From the NCBI RefSeq assembly GCF_008973465.1, contig NZ_WBXN01000004.1:2046001-2110000 (forward strand): a DNA stretch of 64,000 nt, given 5' to 3'. This DNA comes from Streptomyces sp. SS1-1. Its GTDB lineage: Bacteria > Actinomycetota > Actinomycetes > Streptomycetales > Streptomycetaceae. The number at the start of each line of letters is the position of its first letter. The first letter of the stretch is position 1. Below are positions 58,557 to 64,000 of this stretch, piece by piece. Position numbers and translations under genes: made by a program. The notes beneath the pieces were generated by a model. It saw only the letters and a list, made by a program, of their open reading frames with translations. It searched no databases and was not told the DNA's origin.

Positions 58557-61500
58557 CGAGAACGGCGCGGGAGAGACGACGGGGACGCCGGCTCAGGAGC
58601 CGGAGGAGCCGGCCGCGGGGAAGGTCGTCACCTTCTACTCCTACAAGGGCGGCACCGGCCGCACCATGTCCCTCGCCAACACGGCCTGGATCCTGGCGTC
58701 CGGCGGGAAACGGGTGCTGGTCGTCGACTGGGACCTCGACGCGCCCGGCCTGGACCGCTTCCTCCACCCGTTCCTGGACCGCGACCGGTTACGGTCGGCG
58801 TCCGGCATCATCGACCTCTTCCTGCACTTCAACCAGACGGTGCTGGAGCAGCGCAGGCAGCCGGAGAGCCACCCGGAGGACGACTGGGTGGCCGCCGAGG
58901 CGGCGTGGGTGGACTCGCAGGCCCGTTTCAACCACTGCGTCATCCCGCTGGACTGGAAGTTCCCCGGCGGCGGCCGGCTCGACTACGTGTCCCCGGGCAC
59001 GCAGAACAAGGAGTACCTGTCGGCGTACTCGCAGTTCGACTGGATGCGCTTCCTGGACCACACCTGGCACGGGCCGGTCTTCGTGAGGGCGCTCAAGCAC
59101 GAACTCACCCAGAACTACGACTACGTCCTGATCGACAGCCGCACCGGACTGAGCGACGTCTCCGACGTCTGCACGGTGCTGCTGCCGGACGCCCTGGTCG
59201 TCGCGTTCACTCCGAGCAGCCAGGGCATGGACGGCGCCCACGCGGTGGCGCAGAAGATCGACACCCTCTACGGCTATCGCGGGATCCGCATCATCCCGGT
59301 CCCCATGCGGGTGGAGGACGCCAACGGTGAGGCCGACCGTCTGGAGGCGGCGCGGGAGCAGATGCGGGCGAAGTTCGCCGACATCGTCCGCCGCCACTGC
59401 ACGCTGGACGCCCAGGAGTACTGGGGCAAGGTCGAGATCCCCTACCGGCCCTTCTACGCCTACGAGGAACTGCTGGCACCGTTCCGGGACGCCCCCGGCC
59501 GCCCCACGTCGATGCTCGCCGCCTGCGAACGGCTGACGGAGGTCATCTCCGACGGCGAGGTCACCGCGCTGCCCCCCATGGACGACGCGGAGCGCAAACG
59601 CGTCCTCGCCCTGTACAAGCGGCCCAGACCGCTGGAGGACACCGAGGTACGGGTGAGCTTCGTCCCCGAGGACCGCACCTGGGCCGACTGGATCGAGTTC
59701 ACCCTCAAGTCCGTGGGCTTCCGTGTGCAGTTGCTGCCGCAGGGCACCCCGGCCGCGGCGGAGCGGGCCGGGACCGGCCGGGCGGCGGGACCGTCCACGC
59801 GGAGCCTCGCCGTCCTGTCCCACGCCTACCGCAAGTTCATGGCCGCACGGGGCGGGCGGGACATGGCCGACAGCCTCGAACAGGCCGAGAACCCGCGCGG
59901 CCCGGTCGCCGTCCGGGTGGACGACGTACGGCTGAGCGCCCCGTTCTCCGATCGCACGGCCGCCGACCTCACCCGGTGCGGCGCCGACGAGGACGCCGCC
60001 CGGCAGGTTCTGCTGAACGCCGTGGAGGCCCCGACACAGCCGCTGTTCAGCCCGGTCACGGCGAGCGACGGCGGTCCGCGCTTTCCCGGGGCCGAGCCCG
60101 CCGTGCAGTCCCTGCCGATCCGCAACCCGTCCTTCACCGGGCGCGAGCGTCTGCTGGAGCACTTGCGCGACCGGCTGCGGGCCGGCAACGGCACCGTGCT
60201 GCTGCGCGGCATGGGCGGCGTCGGCAAGACGATGCTCGCCCTGGAGTTCGCCCACCGTTACAAGGGCGACTACGACGTCGTCTGGCACATCCAGGCGGAC
60301 CAGCGGAACCTCGCCGTCGAGCAGTACGCCCAGCTGGCCGGCCCGCTCGGCGTCGGCGAGCGCAAGAACCCGACGGCCACGGCGACCGTCGTCAAGGAGG
60401 CGCTCGGCCTGGGCCGGCCCTACAGCCGCTGGCTGCTGATCCTCGACAACGTCGAGCATGTGAGCGACCTGTCCGACCTGCTGGTGAGCGGCAAGTCCGG
60501 TCACATCCTGGTCACCAGCCAGCGGGCCGAGGGCTGGGAGCGGTACGCCGAGATCACCGACGTCGGCGTGTTCGAACGCGAGGAGAGCGTGGCGCACCTC
60601 AAGCGCAGGCTCACCGAGTGCAGCACCGAGGAGGCCGACGAAGTGGCGGCGGCCCTCGGCGACCTGCCGCTCGCGGTGGAGCACGCGGCCGCCGTGCTCA
60701 GGGAGACGGGTCTGCAGACCCAGGAGTACGTCAAGCTCCTGGAACGCCAGCCGGCGGTCGACGCGCAGGGCCCGAGCCCCGAGGACCGGCTGCTCGACGT
60801 CTCCAAGACGTGGCGCGTGGCGATCGAGCAGCTCTACGAGAGCTTCCCGCCGGCCGTGCAACTCCTGAAGCTGGCGGCTTGGTTCAGCCCCGGGCCCATC
60901 TCCCTCGATCTCCTGCAGAGCACCCAGATCGCCCAGGCCCTGTCGGGCCGGGCATCTGAAGGCTTCCGGCCGCGCCCCTTGGACGGCACGGAGATGATCG
61001 CGCGGGCCTTCCAGGAGCTGAGCCGCCTCTCGCTGGCCACGGTGGACCGCAAGTCCCGCAGTCTCCAGGTGCACCGGCTGGTGCAGATGTCGGTGCGTTC
61101 CAACATGACGGAGGAGGAGCAGGAGACCATGCGGGACGCCGTGTTCCGCACGCTGGTGGCCGCCCGCCCCGAACAGGACGACCCCGAGGACCACAACACC
61201 TGGGAGCGCTACCGCATCATCTGGCCGCACCTCGGAACCAAGTGGGCCCTGACGACACCGGACTACGGCATCCGCAAGCTGATCGTCGACCGCGTGCGCC
61301 AGCTGCGCCGCCGCGGCGAGCTCAAGCAGGCCTACGAACTCAGCACGCGGGTCCACGAGGGATGGGTGGAGCACAGCGGCGAAGAGGATCGATGGGTGCT
61401 GCACATGGGCTTCCAGATCGGCAACGTCCTCCGCGCACAGGGCCGTTATCAGGAAGCCCTGGACATGGACATGGACGTCCTGCGCCGCCAGGAGGCGGTC

Positions 61501-62601
61501 CTGGACAGCCCGGACGACCTCCACATCCTCATGACCTCGGGCGGTGTGGCCGCCGACCTGCGGGGGCTGGGCCGCTACAGCGAGGCCGCGGAACGCGACC
61601 GCCGGAACTACGAGCGGCTCTTCGAACTGTTCGGTGAGGACCACCCGCGCAGCCTCGTGGCGGCCAACAACTACGCCGTCTGCCTGCGGGTGCTGGGGCA
61701 GTACGCGGACGCCCTGCGGCTGGACCGCAAGACGATGGAGATGCGGAAGAAGATCCTCGGTTCCGAGCACGCGTACACCCGGGAATCGACGATCAGCCAC
61801 GCCCGCGATCTCCTGGACTGCGGTGACTACGCGGGCGCGGAGCACCAGTTGCGGCGTACCTACCAGAGCTGTCTCGACAACCGGCAGTTCGGGCCGTCCT
61901 CCCCCACCACGGTCAACGCCGGCAAGGCCCTGGCGGGCGCGCTGCGCCGGCTGGGGCGGGCGCAGGAGGCGGAGGAGCTGACCCGTGCGGTGCTCGCCGC
62001 CCTCCCCGCCGAGGAGGGGTCGGCGTCACCCAACCGGCTGCTGCTCCAGCTGGGGCTGGCCGGCGCGCTGGGCGCCCAGGGCCGTACCGAGGAGGCCCTC
62101 GAACTGGCCCGCCGGGTCCTGGACGACTGCCGTCGCTTCTTCCACGACCAGCACCCCTACACCGCGGCCTGCTACGCGAACCTGGCCGTGCTCCTCTGCT
62201 CGGCGAACGAGGCGGCCTCCTCCCTGGCGCACGCCGAGCAGGCGGCGCGGGCCTTCGCCGAGATCTTCGACGACGACCACCCGTTCACCCTGATGTGCGG
62301 GATGAACGTGGCCAACGCCCAGGCGGCGCTGGGTCAGCGGGAGATCGCCCGCGCGACCTACGAGTCGGTGCTGGACCGGATCCGTGATGTCCTCGACGAC
62401 GACCAGCACCCCGCTCCCCTGGTCTGCGCCGCCAACCTCGCGGTGGTGCTGAACGAGCTGGGGGAGACCGAGGCCGCCGAGCGACTGCGCGAGGAGGTGC
62501 TGGGCGCCCTCACCGCCCGGCTCGGCGCCGACCATCCCCGCGCCCTGGCGCTGCGCGAGTGGAGGCGATCGGGCTGGGAGTTCGACCCCGAGCCGATCTG
62601 A
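58549..62601 (+). CDS. fxsT: FxsT-type ParA/TIR-like/NB-ARC/TPR protein of the FxSxx-COOH system
   Basis: A 1350-residue STAND-type protein. Residues about 25-300 are a MinD/ParA ATPase (VVTFYSYKGGTGRTMSLANTAW with deviant Walker A, VVDWDLDAPGLDRF). Residues about 365-510 look like a TIR-like domain (VSFVPEDRTWADWIEFTLKSVGF, LAVLSHAYRKF). From about 540 a P-loop NB-ARC NTPase follows (RNPSFTGRERLLEHL, GMGGVGKTMLALEFAHRY, LLILDNVEHVSDL). Residues about 930-1340 are TPR repeats. The start GTG 58549 follows GGAGCGGAGG. Related proteins are known as FxsT; the NTPase with sensor repeats suggests a signalling or defence role, which is inference. Confidence 0.87.
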   Translation: MTDENGAGETTGTPAQEPEEPAAGKVVTFYSYKGGTGRTMSLANTAWILASGGKRVLVVDWDLDAPGLDRFLHPFLDRDRLRSASGIIDLFLHFNQTVLEQRRQPESHPEDDWVAAEAAWVDSQARFNHCVIPLDWKFPGGGRLDYVSPGTQNKEYLSAYSQFDWMRFLDHTWHGPVFVRALKHELTQNYDYVLIDSRTGLSDVSDVCTVLLPDALVVAFTPSSQGMDGAHAVAQKIDTLYGYRGIRIIPVPMRVEDANGEADRLEAAREQMRAKFADIVRRHCTLDAQEYWGKVEIPYRPFYAYEELLAPFRDAPGRPTSMLAACERLTEVISDGEVTALPPMDDAERKRVLALYKRPRPLEDTEVRVSFVPEDRTWADWIEFTLKSVGFRVQLLPQGTPAAAERAGTGRAAGPSTRSLAVLSHAYRKFMAARGGRDMADSLEQAENPRGPVAVRVDDVRLSAPFSDRTAADLTRCGADEDAARQVLLNAVEAPTQPLFSPVTASDGGPRFPGAEPAVQSLPIRNPSFTGRERLLEHLRDRLRAGNGTVLLRGMGGVGKTMLALEFAHRYKGDYDVVWHIQADQRNLAVEQYAQLAGPLGVGERKNPTATATVVKEALGLGRPYSRWLLILDNVEHVSDLSDLLVSGKSGHILVTSQRAEGWERYAEITDVGVFEREESVAHLKRRLTECSTEEADEVAAALGDLPLAVEHAAAVLRETGLQTQEYVKLLERQPAVDAQGPSPEDRLLDVSKTWRVAIEQLYESFPPAVQLLKLAAWFSPGPISLDLLQSTQIAQALSGRASEGFRPRPLDGTEMIARAFQELSRLSLATVDRKSRSLQVHRLVQMSVRSNMTEEEQETMRDAVFRTLVAARPEQDDPEDHNTWERYRIIWPHLGTKWALTTPDYGIRKLIVDRVRQLRRRGELKQAYELSTRVHEGWVEHSGEEDRWVLHMGFQIGNVLRAQGRYQEALDMDMDVLRRQEAVLDSPDDLHILMTSGGVAADLRGLGRYSEAAERDRRNYERLFELFGEDHPRSLVAANNYAVCLRVLGQYADALRLDRKTMEMRKKILGSEHAYTRESTISHARDLLDCGDYAGAEHQLRRTYQSCLDNRQFGPSSPTTVNAGKALAGALRRLGRAQEAEELTRAVLAALPAEEGSASPNRLLLQLGLAGALGAQGRTEEALELARRVLDDCRRFFHDQHPYTAACYANLAVLLCSANEAASSLAHAEQAARAFAEIFDDDHPFTLMCGMNVANAQAALGQREIARATYESVLDRIRDVLDDDQHPAPLVCAANLAVVLNELGETEAAERLREEVLGALTARLGADHPRALALREWRRSGWEFDPEPI

Positions 62602-62622
62602 GGCGCAGTGTGATCGGATTCT

Positions 62623-62651
62623 CGATCCCCCCGGCCGCGGTGCCGGGATCG
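62623..62651 (+). terminator. Possible terminator after fxsT
   Basis: A GC-rich hairpin (CGATCC...GGC with GCCGGGATCG, an internal bulge of extra C residues) lies about 22 bases after the FxsT stop. It is weaker than the other hairpins listed. Confidence 0.4.
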
Positions 62652-62787
62652 GGACGTGCCGCGCAGGTCCCACACCCGTGAGGCCGAGGTGGTGACCACC
62701 CGGCCGACGGCCGTGCGCGGGGCCGAGGCCGACCGGGCACCCCCCAGCCACCTCACCACCCCGCCCTACCCCCGGGTACAGTGTCCC

Positions 62788-62912
62788 GGTCGTCATCACT
62801 CACCCGTTCAGGGGAAAGCCGGTGCAATTCCGGCGCTGACCCGCAACCGTGATCCGGTCCCCGCGTCCCGCCCCCCGTGGCGGGCGAGTCCGAGGCCGGT
62901 GAGCCGGACCGC
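62788..62912 (+). ncRNA. Cobalamin riboswitch (adenosylcobalamin type)
   Basis: The conserved core GCCGGTGCAATTCCGGC, then GCTGACCCGCAACCGTGA (the J3/4-P4 region), is unmistakable, followed by a B12-box-like GAGTCCGAGGCCGGTGA. The downstream arm 62899-62907 (GTGAGCCGG) can pair with 62928-62936 (CCGGCTCAC), and a CCGGCA/TGCCGG hairpin follows at 62942-62956, giving an expression platform before the gene at 63050. Ends are approximate. Cobalamin should switch the downstream gene off. Confidence 0.88.
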
Positions 62913-63049
62913 CCTGGACGGACGTGACCGGCTCACGTGTCCCGGCAGCCTGCCGGAGCACGGCACCGTCGAGGTATACGGAGCCGAGCCGCCCGGGGGG
63001 GTCCTCCCGTGCTGTCCGGCTCCCCACAGGGAGAGGGCACCCGCCGATC
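62913..63049 (+). promoter_or_regulatory. Expression platform of the cobalamin riboswitch
   Basis: It contains the pairing partner CCGGCTCAC, the 6-bp hairpin at 62942-62956 and a GGAGCCG/CGGCTCC arm pair around the GC-rich stretch at about 62980-63022. The ribosome-binding AGGGAGAGGG is 12 bases upstream of ATG 63050 and outside the last hairpin, so the switch could act by termination or by folding toward that site; sequence alone does not decide. Confidence 0.45.
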
Positions 63050-64000
63050 ATGAACGTCCGCCGCAGCGCAGCGGCCCTGGCCGCCACCGTCGTGCTCGGC
63101 GCGGCCGCGCCCGCCATGGCCGCCGACTCACCGTCCCCGTCGCCGTCGGCGTCCCTCCCCGAGGGGCTGTACGGCACCACCGACCCGACGTACGACGGGG
63201 TCTGGCGCCAGTCCCTCGCGCTGCTCGCCCAGCACACCGCGAAGGTGCGGCCCGCCGCGTCCGCCGTGGACTGGCTGACCGGGCAGCAGTGCGCGAACGG
63301 GGCGTTCGCCGCCTACCGCGCCGACACCGCCAAGGCGTGCGACGCCAAGGTGATGGTCGACAGCAACAGCACCGCCGCCGCCGTGCAGGCCCTGACGGCC
63401 CTCGGCGGTCACGACGACGTCACCGGCAAGGCCGTCACCTGGCTGAAGTCCGTGCAGAACAAGGACGGCGGCTGGGGCTACACCCCGGGCGGCGCCAGCG
63501 ACACCAACTCGACGTCGGTCGTCGTCGGCGCGCTGGCCGCCGCCGGCGAGAAGCCGGCCGAGGTGACCAGGGACGGCAAGTCGCCGTACGACGCCCTGCT
63601 CTCCCTCGCGCTGCCCTGCGAGGGCGACGACGCGGGCGCGTTCGCCTACCAGCCGGACAAGAAGGGCAGGCTGGCCGCCAACGCCGACGCCACCGCGGCC
63701 GGGGTGATCGGCGCGCTCGGCAAGGGGCTCGTCACGAGCGCCGGCGAGAAGGCCGACGCCACCTGCGCGAAGGCCGGCTCCCCCGAGCAGGCCGCCGCCA
63801 ACGGCGCCGCCTATCTGACGCGGGTCCTCGCGAAGGACGGGCACCTGGTCTCCGCTCTGCCCGGCGCCGACGACCAGCCGGACTACGGCAACACGGCCGA
63901 CGCGGTCGTCGCGCTCGCCGCGCAGGGCGGGGCCGGGGCCGCCGCGAAGCCCCTGAAGTGGCTGGAGGGCAACGCCGCCGCGTGGGCCGCGCAGAACGGC
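63050..64000 (+). CDS. Secreted squalene-cyclase/terpenoid-repeat protein, 3' partial
   Basis: The first 317 codons of a protein that runs off the window. It begins with a classical signal peptide (MNVRRSAAALAATVVLGAAAPAMAA) and a Pro/Ser linker, then shows helix-pair repeats with Gly/Asn turns as in prenyltransferase/squalene-oxidase domains: WLTGQQCANGAFAAYR, LKSVQNKDGGWGYTPGG, NSTSVVVGALAAAG. Such alpha/alpha barrels also make the core of vitamin B12 carriers in animals. The cobalamin riboswitch upstream suggests a link with cobalamin or cobalt uptake, which is inference. A ribosome-binding AGGGAGAGGG precedes ATG 63050. Confidence 0.85.
   Translation, partial: MNVRRSAAALAATVVLGAAAPAMAADSPSPSPSASLPEGLYGTTDPTYDGVWRQSLALLAQHTAKVRPAASAVDWLTGQQCANGAFAAYRADTAKACDAKVMVDSNSTAAAVQALTALGGHDDVTGKAVTWLKSVQNKDGGWGYTPGGASDTNSTSVVVGALAAAGEKPAEVTRDGKSPYDALLSLALPCEGDDAGAFAYQPDKKGRLAANADATAAGVIGALGKGLVTSAGEKADATCAKAGSPEQAAANGAAYLTRVLAKDGHLVSALPGADDQPDYGNTADAVVALAAQGGAGAAAKPLKWLEGNAAAWAAQNG

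Noticed and set aside
58789..61845. Minus-strand frame of 1018 codons opposite fxsT
   Set aside because: FxsT has Walker, NB-ARC and TPR features on the plus strand; the other frame has none.
1..64000. tRNA genes, insertion sequences or phage integrases
   Set aside because: None was recognised when reading both strands; short or unusual ones could be missed without a search tool.

Overview
GC-rich chromosomal DNA with strong third-position G/C bias, many GTG starts, 4-bp stop/start overlaps, twin-arginine and lipobox exporters, and conserved gene pairs (RNase H/phosphatase, zinc-ribbon protein, Nif3-like protein, SigE-type sigma/anti-sigma) point to a Streptomyces or close relative. No rRNA, tRNA, CRISPR array or transposase was seen.

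Layout. 1-5540: iron block, with the end of a heme oxygenase, a PhzF-like protein, a DmdR/IdeR-type iron box and the efeO-efeB-efeU operon plus a lipoprotein. 5554-18355: mixed chromosomal genes (PrimPol-like protein, two TetR/MFS-type loci, Rsm22 methyltransferase, serine hydrolase, oxidoreductases, PhoD phosphatase, DoxX, MazG-like, lipase-like). 18605-31421: a type VII (Esx-like) secretion locus with two small Esx-like proteins, a polymorphic toxin with a predicted nuclease C-terminus, an Imm49-type immunity protein, EccD, a MinD-like ATPase, EccC and a DUF6177 gene whose 3' end carries two single-base frameshifts; EccB, EccE and mycosin are not in the window. 31557-43098: RNase P RNA and housekeeping genes, ending in an Hsd4B-like MaoC hydratase behind a KstR-type operator. 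43397-49949: a DesK/DesR-like two-component pair whose kinase has a Thr-Gly repeat in its ATP lid, a SigE-type sigma/anti-sigma pair, an MFS-carboxypeptidase-regulatory-domain fusion and a methyltransferase. 49996-55560: cell-wall amidase, small membrane proteins, and a three-gene operon (glycosyltransferase, methyltransferase, alpha/alpha-barrel protein) divergent from a KstR-like repressor. 56398-56890: decayed ferredoxin and aldehyde dehydrogenase genes. 56989-62601: an FxSxx-COOH-type module (shortened TIR-like protein, FxsC, and the giant ParA/TIR-like/NB-ARC/TPR protein FxsT) without a recognisable FxsA peptide or FxsB radical-SAM enzyme nearby. 62788-64000: a cobalamin riboswitch in front of a secreted squalene-cyclase-repeat protein that runs off the end.

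The most interesting points are: (a) an FxsC/FxsT module abutting degraded genes, with a duplicated TIR-like gene reduced to its two ends; (b) two near-identical KstR-type operators 12 kb apart, one beside a kstR-like gene and one in front of an Hsd4B-like hydratase; (c) the T7SS toxin/immunity pair with atypical Esx motifs and a frameshifted neighbour; (d) a hexamer repeat tract inside a kinase ATP lid; (e) a textbook MerR promoter with 19-bp spacer and apparently leaderless transcript. Promoter, operator and function calls for unfamiliar genes are inferences from reading alone; no database search was possible.
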